Below the pieces are notes generated by a model. That model was not told where the DNA came from and searched no databases. It worked only from the letters and a program-made list of their open reading frames with translations. From contig JAFTXO010000021.1 in NCBI GenBank assembly GCA_017461765.1, positions 1 to 48,794 on the forward strand: 48,794 nt of DNA, written 5' to 3'. Position 1 is the stretch's first letter. Every line of letters starts with the position of its first letter. Below, piece by piece: positions 16,744 to 23,466 of the stretch. Source of the stretch: Clostridia bacterium. GTDB lineage: Bacteria; Bacillota; Clostridia; Oscillospirales; CAG-272. The position numbers were made by a program, and so were the translations under genes.

Positions 16744-16773
16744 CCCAGATGTCGTAAGGCTTCTGGGCTTTTT
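16744..16773 (+). terminator. Intrinsic terminator of the tRNA operon
   Basis: CCCAGA and TCTGGG form the stem (16744-16749 with 16762-16767), then CTTTTTTG. It lies 36 bases after the second tRNA. Confidence 0.75.
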
Positions 16774-16863
16774 TGTACCCATTTTTCGTAGTGCGATTTT
16801 AATAGATGCCAAACGTAAAAAACGCCGTGTGGATGGGATTTGAACTTAAATAATCGACTTTTT

Positions 16864-16910
16864 AGGGGAGTTTGTGTGATTTTTTTATCGCACAAGCTCC
16901 CCTTTTTTCA
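16864..16910 (+). terminator. Strong plus-strand terminator hairpin with no gene before it
   Basis: AGGGGAGTTTGTG pairs with CACAAGCTCCCCT (one mismatch) around a T-rich loop, followed by six T. No intact plus-strand gene precedes it, so it may be the leftover 3' end of a lost gene at the island boundary. Confidence 0.65.
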
Positions 16911-16982
16911 TTTATTTCAAAAAAATATTTGTAAACTATTTATGTCTAAAACACAGCTTTTCCAAAGATGACAAAAAATACA

Positions 16983-17357
16983 TTATTTTTGCTTTGCTCT
17001 TTCATAGTCAGCTTGAAGCTTATTGAGGACGGCTTGCATTTCACTTACGCCGTTATCTTTCGAGAGAATGCCGAGAAGTTCTTCTGCCATTCTCTTGATT
17101 TCGTTGCCGCTAAGGTTACCTGCATTTCCTTGAACATCAAGACGTTCCATGTGCAAGACTTCGGCAAGCCAATAGACATGATATTCCTTTGTTCTGTTGA
17201 AGACTGACCTGCGAGTTGCCTCCGTTTTAACAAAGCTCCAATTTCGATGCGTTCTGTCCTTGTGAAGATAATACGAATAAGACACGAACCACCACGCTCC
17301 CATTTTAGCAAGCATGTCTCCACCTGCAAAAGAAAAAATATGATTAGAATTTTTCAT
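16983..17357 (-). CDS. Hypothetical protein, third gene of island trio
   Basis: Not recognised. A 124-residue soluble protein with an aromatic N-terminal half (WWFVSYSYYLHKD, HVYWLAEVLHM) and a helical, Lys/Glu-rich C-terminus (LQADYERAKQK). It has no signal peptide or membrane segment. Its ATG overlaps the stop of the previous gene as ATGA, so it is translationally coupled to the 144-residue protein and the two probably act together. It lies at the left edge of the accessory island, next to the tRNA genes. Confidence 0.65.
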   Translation of the reverse strand: MKNSNHIFSFAGGDMLAKMGAWWFVSYSYYLHKDRTHRNWSFVKTEATRRSVFNRTKEYHVYWLAEVLHMERLDVQGNAGNLSGNEIKRMAEELLGILSKDNGVSEMQAVLNKLQADYERAKQK

Positions 17358-17788
17358 CCCTTTAGTCCTCTCAATATGTTTCTATAAGTATTTTGAAATT
17401 GATTAATTGGTGCTTGGTCATCAATAAGGTGTTCAACAGTCTCATAATAAACATCTGTATTTTGTTGAATGTCCACCGCAATACCTAAAAATGTTAATGT
17501 CCCAAACATCCCATCGACAGAAAATAATTTGCAAAACTGCTCGTCATCGAGCGCAAGATTAAATTTGGAAAAAATCGCAATTATGTTATTTTTCCAATTC
17601 AAGTAATCGGAGCGAATTTTGATTATTTCCTCGTCAGATGTTTTATCATTAATTCGCTGATTATAAAGTTGTATGATTCCGTAATGATTGCTCGTTGCAG
17701 GATTAAAGCCCAAAAGCCTATTTAATCTATCGTCCATCTTTTCCCAAGCTTTGTGAGCCTCGACAAATTCATCGAAGGATAAACTCAT
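17354..17788 (-). CDS. Hypothetical protein, second gene of island trio
   Basis: Not recognised. A 144-residue acidic, mostly helical protein (starts MSLSFDEFVEAHKAWEKM) without membrane segments. It follows the HTH gene by 3 bases, with a GAGG ribosome site inside the end of that gene, and overlaps the next gene by 4 bases. The tight three-gene packing suggests one functional unit controlled by the HTH protein. Confidence 0.65.
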   Translation of the reverse strand: MSLSFDEFVEAHKAWEKMDDRLNRLLGFNPATSNHYGIIQLYNQRINDKTSDEEIIKIRSDYLNWKNNIIAIFSKFNLALDDEQFCKLFSVDGMFGTLTFLGIAVDIQQNTDVYYETVEHLIDDQAPINQFQNTYRNILRGLKG

Positions 17789-17791
17789 TTT

Positions 17792-18133
17792 CTACCTCTG
17801 ATACATTTTACTTAAAACTTCGGACACCTTTTCAACAAGCATCGCTTTCTCGGTATCATCTTTGCCTGTTGAATTCATTATCGCAGCTTTAATAAAGTTA
17901 ACCTCTTCGACAGAAAAAACTCTTCGTTCCATGTAGAAACCTTTGCTTGTTTTCTTTATGGGATAGCCCATCTCTTGAAGGAACTTAATGTTACGACTCA
18001 CCGTTTTTCTATCACAAGGATACATATCTGAAATAATATCTGCGATTTTGGTTTGTGTAATCGGGGTATTTTCATCGCTTTCGTTATTGAGCACGTTTAA
18101 TACCCACAAGATCAACTGCTTTTTAGATTGCAT
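17792..18133 (-). CDS. Small DNA-binding protein resembling the N-terminal half of a WYL-type regulator
   Basis: A 113-residue protein with a winged helix-turn-helix at about residues 25-65 (TKIADIISDMYPCDRKTVSRN as recognition region, then a wing KKTSKGFYMERR), followed by the start of the linker that normally leads to a WYL domain (VEEVNFIKAAIMNS). Full WYL regulators run to about 300 residues; here the protein ends before the sensor domain. It has a strong ribosome site (GGGAGG), an extended -10 promoter (18154-18162), and heads the operon. It may repress its own operon. Whether it is truncated or naturally short cannot be decided from this copy. Confidence 0.7.
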   Translation of the reverse strand: MQSKKQLILWVLNVLNNESDENTPITQTKIADIISDMYPCDRKTVSRNIKFLQEMGYPIKKTSKGFYMERRVFSVEEVNFIKAAIMNSTGKDDTEKAMLVEKVSEVLSKMYQR

Positions 18134-18153
18134 TTTGAGAACCTCCCATAATA

Positions 18154-18162
18154 ATTATACCA
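18154..18162 (-). promoter_or_regulatory. Extended -10 promoter of the island trio
   Basis: TGGTATAAT on the minus strand (18162-18154), 20 bases before the ATG, with no good -35 box at the right distance. Confidence 0.5.
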
Positions 18163-18214
18163 TATTTATTGTACCAAAAATCGCCCACGCAGTCAAGAAC
18201 AAAAATTTTTTTAC

Positions 18215-18252
18215 GAGGATTGTAGAAATTATTTCTGCAGTCCTCTTTTTTA
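18215..18252 (+). terminator. Terminator hairpin at the start of the conjugative-element fossil
   Basis: GAGGATTGTAGAAA pairs with TTTCTGCAGTCCTC (some G-T pairs), then TTTTTTATTTTC. No plus-strand gene survives upstream of it. Confidence 0.6.
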
Positions 18253-18281
18253 TTTTCAAGAAAGGAGATCAAAAATGAAGC

Positions 18282-18575
18282 ATGTTATTCATTGCCGTAG
18301 CCCTACTCATTAAGAAGTACAGAAAAAGAAAAAACAAAAATCAGAAAGGAGATACATGTGCAGCTAAAGGTCAGATCAAGCAGGTGGTAAACAATGTAAT
18401 CTTTCCCATCATCGATTTGATCCTTGCGGTGCTATTCTTTGTTAAGGTAGCTACGGCATACCTCGACTACCGCAAACATGGGCAGTTCGAGTGGACAGCT
18501 CCTGCAATTCTTCTCGCAACGCTGATCTTCTCACTTACTTGCCCCCTCTACATTTGGAACATCTTGGGCATGTAA
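18282..18575 (+). pseudogene. DUF3852-like membrane protein of a conjugative element, altered N-terminus
   Basis: From about residue 32 the 97-residue frame matches the DUF3852 family of Tn1549-like elements (QVVNNVIFPIIDLILAVLFF, YRKHGQFEWTAPAIL, ending LYIWNILGM), with two transmembrane helices. The family normally begins with a signal peptide; here the start is MLFIAVALLI followed by a Lys/Arg-rich stretch. The best ribosome site (AAAGGAG at 18261) serves an ATG at 18275 in another frame that stops after 12 codons. A frameshift or small deletion has therefore rebuilt the 5' end. Confidence 0.65.
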
Positions 18576-18611
18576 CCCAAAATCCAATCAAACGGAAGGA
18601 GGTGGTAGCAC

Positions 18612-19352
18612 TTGTTTGATTGGATACAAGACCTTGTAAGCGGTATAGGTGATGCCATAAGCACCGCACTCACGGACACGTGGGAGAACATTTCGGGAAG
18701 CATTTGGGATGTCTTCATGCGATTTTTGTACAGCTTAGTTTACAATGCACTGTCAGATTTCTTTACGATGATGACAAACATAGGTGCTGACCTGTTCGAC
18801 TTAACGTGGGTGCATGCAGCCTTGCAATTCTTCTCCCTATTCGGTTGGGGATTGTTCATTGCCGGACTGGTGGTCGCCATATTCGATATAGCCATAGAAT
18901 ACCAATCCCAAGGTCGCATCAATATAAAACGGCAGATACTCCCGTTCCTTTATGGACTGTTTGCGGTAAACTTATTCACCGTGGTACCTGTGGAGCTATA
19001 CCGTTTTTGTTGCTTCCTGCAGAACACCTTTGCACAAGACCTTGCACAAGAGGTAATAGGCATGAATATATCGCTTGATGTGGCGGCGAAAAACGCCTTG
19101 GCTTTGTATCCGCCGTCAATGCTAACGGGAGCTATGACACCCGGAGGTGCAGTTACACAAGGCAACAACGTGCTCCTCACGCTTCTGATCATAATCTGTC
19201 TTGGATACTGCGTAATAAAATGCTTCTTCGCAAACATCAAGAGAGGTGGTATTCTTCTTGTGCAGATAGCCGTAGGAAGCCTTTATATGTTTAGCCTCCC
19301 GAGAGGTTATTCGGACGGCTTCAACGGTTGGTGTAAGCAGATCATACGTTGA
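18612..19352 (+). pseudogene. TrbL-like conjugal transfer membrane protein, C-terminus lost
   Basis: A 246-residue membrane protein with about five hydrophobic helices, starting MFDWIQDLVSGIGDAIS, as in the TrbL/VirB6-like protein of Tn1549-type elements. Start is TTG at 18612 behind a strong AGGAGGTGG site. The family continues for several dozen residues past GWCKQII with a last membrane helix; here the frame stops one codon later at 19352, where VirB4-coding sequence begins in a different frame. A deletion has removed the gene's 3' end and everything up to the middle of virB4. Confidence 0.75.
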
Positions 19353-20185
19353 CCGCTGATGACTACCCCACGATGAAGGATCTGTATCAGATAGTCGAGC
19401 AAGAATACCTCAAATACGAAGAAGGAACCAAGTCCCTCTTCACAGAAGATCTGCTCCGTGAACTCTGCCTCGGACTTAACTCCATGTGCTTGGGAGCCGA
19501 AAGCAAATACTTCAATGGCAAGACCAACATCACCGATGATAAGTTTATTGTTTTCGGCGTTAAAGGCTTGATGGATTCGAATAAAAAGTTGAAGGATGCT
19601 ATGCTATTTAACATCCTTTCCTACATGAATCACAAGCTCCTCACGACCGGAAACACGGCAGCTTCCATAGACGAGCTGTACCTCTTCTTGACAAACCTTA
19701 CGGCAATAGAATACATCCGTAATGCCTCCAAGCGTGTACGTAAAAAGGAATCCTCAATCATTCTCGCATCGCAGAATATTGAGGACTTTCTGTTGCCCGA
19801 GGTTAAGGAACTGACGAAGCCATTGTTCTCGATCCCTACGCATCAATTCTTGTTCAATGCGGGTATGTATACACAGACGAAAGGTTGTTATAATACCGCT
19901 TCCGGCGGAAATTATGCAATTGTAGGAGATAGCCGCACTGACGGCTCCTACTACTTTGCTTCTAACTATTGGAGCTCTTCGCATAGCGCTGCCAAGGGAA
20001 CGGGAAGTCAAGGTATAACCGATAATACAGGCTGTACGAAGATAGAAAACACGGCAGCTGCGTGGGCGACAGCCGCAACCGCAATGAACGCAGAATTAGA
20101 AAGCTACGATTACCGTTACGTTGTTAATACTGACACCGCAACGAGTTCAACAGAGCCGCTTATCATTGAAAAGATAACAGAATAA
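19349..20185 (+). pseudogene. C-terminal fragment of VirB4/TrbE-like conjugation ATPase fused to a foreign tail
   Basis: Residues 1-171 match the C-terminal half of the VirB4-type ATPase of Tn1549-like elements (LTADDYPTMKDLY, SIDELYLFL as the Walker B region, ASQNIEDFL, ending SIPTHQFLFNAG). Walker A and the whole N-terminal half are gone. The frame can open at TTG 19349, which is only the first surviving codon of the ATPase. After FNAG (near 19864) the sequence switches to a Gly/Ser/Tyr/Asn-rich tail (SNYWSSSHSAAKG, NTAAAWATAATAMNAELESY) that looks like the end of a secreted repeat protein. Two deletions or recombinations explain this chimera. An active product is unlikely. Confidence 0.8.
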
Positions 20186-20223
20186 AATCAAATCATAAAA
20201 GCCTGCGACGGCAGACTCAAACC

Positions 20224-20256
20224 AAAAGCGGTGAGCAGAAATGCTCACCGCTTTTA
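20224..20256 (+). terminator. Intrinsic terminator after the VirB4 chimera
   Basis: A 14-base perfect stem, AAAAGCGGTGAGCA-type arm with its complement, small loop, flanked by A and T. It lies 39 bases after the stop at 20185. Confidence 0.8.
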
Positions 20257-20303
20257 ATAAGACTCGCACCGGCATCTATTTTGTCAAGATAACACAAAAA
20301 AAT

Positions 20304-20332
20304 TCCTCGGACTCGTTCCGAGGATATTTTTT
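20304..20332 (+). terminator. Second hairpin with T run
   Basis: TCCTCGGA and TCCGAGGA with a 5-base loop, then TATTTTTTTA. No gene lies between it and the previous terminator. Confidence 0.6.
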
Positions 20333-20340
20333 TACCTCTT

Positions 20341-20430
20341 CACTTTTCACTCTTCACTTTTCACTTTTCTCTCCCTCCGACGAGGAATTTTTTTGGAGGT
20401 AATAAGTAATAGTGAATAGTGAAAAGGTAT
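20341..20430. repeat. TTCACT-rich inverted repeat upstream of the S23-type gene
   Basis: The left side carries tandem CTTTTCACT/CTTCACTTTTCACT units (20341-20370); the right side carries AGTGAATAGTGAAAAG (20411-20426), the inverted copy with one mismatch. Repeats of this kind often flank four-helix-bundle genes in Firmicutes genomes (recollection, not checked). Confidence 0.55.
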
Positions 20431-20438
20431 TTGATGTA

Positions 20439-20466
20439 GCTTTTCGTTGTGGCGAAAAGCATTTTT
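20439..20466 (+). terminator. Third hairpin with T-rich tail
   Basis: GCTTTTCG and CGAAAAGC around TTGTGG, then ATTTTTATTTTA, just before the promoter at 20476. Confidence 0.55.
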
Positions 20467-20475
20467 ATTTTAAGG

Positions 20476-20504
20476 TTGAAAAGTAATAGATTTTATGGTA
20501 TAAT
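20476..20504 (+). promoter_or_regulatory. Promoter of the S23-type gene
   Basis: TTGAAA (20476-20481), 17 bases, TATAAT (20499-20504). The whole segment closely resembles the glycerophosphodiesterase promoter at 22012-22040. Confidence 0.75.
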
Positions 20505-20534
20505 TATCATAGCAAAGTGAAAGGTGGTAAGGTT

Positions 20535-20889
20535 ATGGCTGACAGTCCTTTGATAGTAAAATCAAAAGTGTTTGCGCTTGAAGTGATACAGGTATGCAAG
20601 GAACTTCGAGTGGCAAAGTGCGAAATCGCATTGATCAATCAGTTTTTGCGCTCGGGAACAAGCATAGGCGCAAATATCAGAGAAGCTTTTTATGCTCACG
20701 GAAAAGCCGACTTTATTGCTAAGTTACAAATTGCCTTGAAAGAGTGTTCCGAAACAGAATATTGGATAGAATTAATTTTAGAAAGCGGATATTATCACGA
20801 TAAATCCTTGCTCGATAAATGTACGGAACTCAAAAAAAATTTTGATCGCTTCCCTCAACACCGCAAAAGCGTCTGGGGATAACCAATAA
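20535..20889 (+). pseudogene. Four-helix-bundle protein (23S rRNA intervening-sequence / Avd-like family), frameshifted near the end
   Basis: The ATG at 20535 follows AAGGTGG. The product matches the TIGR02436/S23 four-helix-bundle family, found in 23S rRNA intervening sequences and as stand-alone genes: KSKVFALEVIQV, FLRSGTSIGANIREA, FIAKLQIALKECSETEYWI. The continuous frame ends at 20882 with an atypical tail (KKNFDRFPQHRKS). Removing one A from the run of eight at 20832-20839 restores the family-like ending KKILIASLNTAKASGDNQ, stopping at 20889. This is therefore a recent homopolymer frameshift, an assembly error, or slippage. The precise function of these proteins is unknown; they probably oligomerise and bind nucleic acid. 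No reverse transcriptase is nearby, so a diversity-generating element is not supported. Confidence 0.8.
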
Positions 20890-21042
20890 AATTCCCCAAA
20901 CCCTCTGGACTTTCCGCTATCCATTTCTTCAAAACGACCTTTGGAGAGGATTTGAACTAAACCCATAATTATTTGCGGCAGTAAAAGTTGTAAGTATGCA
21001 GTATAATTATTCTAAGTTTAAAAGTCAGAGGGGAATATTTCA

Positions 21043-21810
21043 ATGATAAATGTCTTTTCAATAATTAATGATAATACGCGATGTACAATTCAAGGAAACA
21101 TCATTCATTTTATTTTAAGTGATTCCGACCGTCCTTGGTGGTCAAAACAATTGGAAGGGTATTTTACACAAAGTAGCATAAAACTAGATATGACCCAAAA
21201 TTATAAATCGCAAAAACAGATTATGACTTCAAACCCCAGCAAAAAACGATTTATAGATTTTGTTTCAGATGTACGAGGAGTAAAGATCGATCTCGCAAGC
21301 GGACCTTCGGGGTATTTTTCCGCAGTGTTGGATAACTTAAGAGAAGATGATTTATTTATTGCAACAGATGCTTGCCCTACAGTGGTTTGCGCACATTCCA
21401 AAGCCTACAATAAAAACAATTTCTATGTGTTTGATATGGATTTAGATCAAAACCTTCCATTTAAAGACGCAAGCGTTGATATATTTAGCGGCAATCTGCT
21501 TGACAATGTTAATAATTATGCGACTTTAATACAAGAAGCATACCGATGCTTAAAACCCGGGGGGCATTTGGCACTCATAGAAATGTTTTTTGAACACGGG
21601 TGCAAAACTTATGAGCATCTAAATTCCACAGGTGAAATATGGGCATCGTTTGAAACCTTTGTTGCTTTTTGTGAAGAAGTAGGATTCACTTATCTTAGCG
21701 GAGATACAATCTCTTCGAGAAAAGGAAAAATATCGCAAGGCGATTTATACCCGCTTGATGAAAACGATTGTTGGACATACAGAACACTGTATTTTGAAAA
21801 AAACAACTAA
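21043..21810 (+). CDS. SAM-dependent methyltransferase of unknown target
   Basis: A 255-residue class I methyltransferase. The SAM-binding motif I is IDLASGPSGYFSAVL (about 85-99), the acidic residue after beta-2 is in FIATDACP, motif II region is DASVDIFSGNLLDNVNN, and the post-II motif is AYRCLKPGGHLALIEMFF. This is a Methyltransf_11/25-like fold with a roughly 75-residue N-terminal extension. Ribosome site GAGGGG lies 9 bases upstream; a TATAAT at 21002 has a weak -35. It is a single-gene unit with its own terminator inside the accessory island. The substrate cannot be told. Confidence 0.82.
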   Translation: MINVFSIINDNTRCTIQGNIIHFILSDSDRPWWSKQLEGYFTQSSIKLDMTQNYKSQKQIMTSNPSKKRFIDFVSDVRGVKIDLASGPSGYFSAVLDNLREDDLFIATDACPTVVCAHSKAYNKNNFYVFDMDLDQNLPFKDASVDIFSGNLLDNVNNYATLIQEAYRCLKPGGHLALIEMFFEHGCKTYEHLNSTGEIWASFETFVAFCEEVGFTYLSGDTISSRKGKISQGDLYPLDENDCWTYRTLYFEKNN

Positions 21811-21835
21811 TATCTTTTTTGGTGCAACCTGCCAA

Positions 21836-21876
21836 AAACGAAAGCACTTCAAAAGAAGTGCTTTTTTCGTTTTTGA
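21836..21876 (+). terminator. Intrinsic terminator after the methyltransferase gene
   Basis: AAAAACGAAAGCACTTC pairs with GAAGTGCTTTTTTCGTTTTT (small internal bulge), AAAA loop. Confidence 0.85.
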
Positions 21877-21879
21877 AAC

Positions 21880-21995
21880 GATGTTTGCACTCGCGGGCAA
21901 GTGATGTAGCCTTCGGCAGTGATGTTCACTACATGAATGATGTTACGCCTAACGGCGTAGTGGGCAAACATCACATCACTATGATCAAAGCGAGT
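21880..21995. repeat. Hairpin-rich GTGATGT repeat element
   Basis: Three (A)GTGATGT/ATGATGT units (21901, 21919, 21937) are separated by short self-complementary spacers (AGCCTTCGGCA, TCACTACATGA, TACGCC-TAAC-GGCGTA). The set is enclosed by GATGTTTGC (21880-21888) and GCAAACATC (21964-21972), with a further ACATCACT at 21973 and ACTCGC/GCGAGT at 21889/21990. It resembles the larger AGTGATATT element at the right end of the window. Confidence 0.65.
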
Positions 21996-22011
21996 CGAAG
22001 GTTACTTTTAA

Positions 22012-22040
22012 TTGAAAAGCAACAAATTTTGTGGTACAAT
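22012..22040 (+). promoter_or_regulatory. Promoter of the glycerophosphodiesterase gene
   Basis: TTGAAA (22012-22017), 17 bases, TACAAT (22035-22040), about 46 bases before the ATG. Confidence 0.7.
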
Positions 22041-22086
22041 TATTTTGTAAAACACTTTAAATAAAATAATCACAAGGAGAGTTTAA

Positions 22087-22848
22087 ATGAACATCAAAAA
22101 AAGTTGGTTGTCCTCTGCTCACAGAGGTTTCGTTGACGGCAATTTAAAAGAAAACAGCTTAGCGGCATATTATAACGCTTTCTTAAACGGTGCAGACATG
22201 ATAGAAACAGACGCCCGATTGACGAGCGATGGCGTACTGATTGTTAATCACGATGATACTGTTAAAGGAATGAACGATAATGGAGAGGCTGTAACATATT
22301 TAGTTGCCGAAACCCCGTCAGAAATAATATGCTCTGTTATTTTATCAAGTGATGAGAAATGGGGGACGCAACGAGTGCCCACATTAGAACAAGTTTTAAA
22401 TTTAGCATATCACACAGGATTGCTCGTAAATATCGACTTAAAGAACGGAATAAGCATTGCCGAGTCCGTAGCGAAATTGGTATTAAAATATGGATTGCAA
22501 GGTAAGGTAGTTTACGCGTTAAACGGTTCCGGAATCGCAGGCATCCGCACTATTCTTGACATTGATCCTGATGCACGTTTTATCGACAGAGGGGTGGATT
22601 TTGCAAAAACCGTTAAAGATTTTGCCGAACGGGGGAAAAGATGCTTTTGTTATACAAGCGATACAAGCGAAGAAAATATTGCGTCTATCCGAAATTATGG
22701 GTGTTTGCTTGCACTTATCAGTCTTGATAAAAACAATTTTGAATCGGCTATTAAGTGCCACCCTGATATGTGTGAATTTTTGCACACCTCTGATTTCAGG
22801 ACAATTGAAAAGCAATATCTTAGCAGCATAAGGTTATTAAATATCTGA
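22087..22848 (+). CDS. Glycerophosphodiester phosphodiesterase family protein
   Basis: A 253-residue GDPD-fold enzyme, expected to split glycerophosphodiesters into glycerol-3-phosphate and an alcohol. Catalytic and metal residues are visible: AHRG (H12, R13), KENS (E22, N23), ETDAR (E40, D42) and VNHDDTV (H55). It has no signal peptide, so it is cytoplasmic. A strong AAGGAGAG site precedes the ATG. Its 3' end overlaps the convergent Rrf2 gene by 12 bases, so the two transcripts are antisense there and no terminator lies between them. It sits at the right end of the accessory island. Confidence 0.88.
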   Translation: MNIKKSWLSSAHRGFVDGNLKENSLAAYYNAFLNGADMIETDARLTSDGVLIVNHDDTVKGMNDNGEAVTYLVAETPSEIICSVILSSDEKWGTQRVPTLEQVLNLAYHTGLLVNIDLKNGISIAESVAKLVLKYGLQGKVVYALNGSGIAGIRTILDIDPDARFIDRGVDFAKTVKDFAERGKRCFCYTSDTSEENIASIRNYGCLLALISLDKNNFESAIKCHPDMCEFLHTSDFRTIEKQYLSSIRLLNI

Positions 22849-23247
22849 TTTCATAAGATCAGAAAGAAGGACGCTATCGAGGTAATCATTTATCATATTA
22901 TGAAGCTTAGACCACATAGGCAGTGTTCGGCACTCGGCGCTTTTCTCGCATGGCTTAGCTCCGTGCTCAAGGCAGGCAACGGGGGCAAGATCTCCCTCTG
23001 TTAATCTAAGTATCTCTCCGATGCGGTATTCCTCGGGCTTGCGCGTTAAACGGTAACCGCCGCCCTTTCCCTGAATTCCTTCCACAATATTATTTTGTGT
23101 CAGAACAGGCAGTATTCGCTCTAAATACTTCAAAGAAATTCCTTGTCTTTCTGCAATCTTCTTCATAGCAATATATTCGCCGTTTCCGTTTTCGGCAAGG
23201 TCGATCATTACGCGCAAGGCGTATCTCCCTCTCGTAGATATGATCAT
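22837..23247 (-). CDS. Rrf2-family transcriptional regulator, probable iron-sulfur sensor
   Basis: A 136-residue winged-helix regulator of the Rrf2/IscR family. It starts MIISTRGRYALRVMIDLA, with a recognition helix around ISLKYLERILPVL and the wing GKGGGYRLTR. A three-cysteine cluster, C-x7-C-x5-C (CLEHGAKPCEKSAEC), lies where IscR-like members hold an Fe-S cluster, so it probably senses iron-sulfur or redox state; CymR-type members lack this. The ATG at 23247 is chosen over 23277 because GGAGAG precedes it and the family motif begins there. No isc/suf genes are in the window. Confidence 0.88.
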   Translation of the reverse strand: MIISTRGRYALRVMIDLAENGNGEYIAMKKIAERQGISLKYLERILPVLTQNNIVEGIQGKGGGYRLTRKPEEYRIGEILRLTEGDLAPVACLEHGAKPCEKSAECRTLPMWSKLHNMINDYLDSVLLSDLMKSDI

Positions 23248-23276
23248 ATTTCTCTCTCCGTTAAGTTTTTTAATCA

Positions 23277-23305
23277 ATTATACCACAAATAAGTAGGTAA
23301 TTCAA
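23277..23305 (-). promoter_or_regulatory. Promoter of the Rrf2 gene
   Basis: TTGAAT (23305-23300), 17 bases, TATAAT (23282-23277) on the minus strand. AGGT-N6-ACCT, an imperfect palindrome over the -35 box, could be an autoregulatory site. Confidence 0.65.
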
Positions 23306-23382
23306 CCTTATGCGAGCAAATTCATCTTATTTTTCAAAATCCGTTGAAAAGCAATTCTTTATCTTTGTTGTTTCAAAAGCTC

Positions 23383-23411
23383 TTGAAAGCAATTATAGAA
23401 AATGATATAAT
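23383..23411 (+). promoter_or_regulatory. Promoter of the MBL-fold gene
   Basis: TTGAAA (23383-23388), 17 bases, TATAAT (23406-23411), about 55 bases before the ATG. Confidence 0.7.
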
Positions 23412-23466
23412 AAAATTATTAAGGATATAATCGATAAGCTTTCAGCTCTACTTTCGGGGGGACAAA

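Larger units (their letters stand above)
18215..20185 (+). mobile_element. Deletion-scarred remnant of a Tn1549/CTn-type conjugative element
   Basis: Three plus-strand genes keep the order of the transfer module of Tn1549-like elements: a DUF3852 protein, a TrbL-like membrane protein, and a VirB4-type ATPase. Each is damaged: the first has a rebuilt N-terminus, the second lacks its C-terminus, and the third has lost its N-terminal half and been joined to a foreign tail. No integrase, relaxase, coupling protein or excision genes remain, so it cannot transfer. Confidence 0.8.
20186..20475. other. Intergenic block of hairpins and inverted repeats before the S23-type gene
   Basis: No gene is visible. 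It holds three terminator-like hairpins (20224-20256, 20304-20331, 20439-20465) and a pair of inverted TTCACT-rich arms around 20341-20430. The direct repetition of CTTTTCACT/CTTCACTTTTCACT and its inverted copy AGTGAATAGTGAAAAG suggest a small structured or mobile flank belonging to the S23-type gene. Confidence 0.6.

Noticed and set aside
20186-20889. Diversity-generating retroelement (Avd-like four-helix bundle)
   Set aside because: No reverse transcriptase, template repeat or variable gene is visible; the protein is the stand-alone S23-type member.
21901-22064. Coding frame across the GTGATGT repeat (part of plus 21819-22064)
   Set aside because: It runs through a terminator, the structured repeat and the next promoter, and has no ribosome site.
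22837-23247. CymR-type cysteine regulator controlling cysK
   Set aside because: The cysteine cluster points to an Fe-S-type Rrf2 protein, and the repeat at the cysK promoter does not look like a CymR site. No link can be shown.
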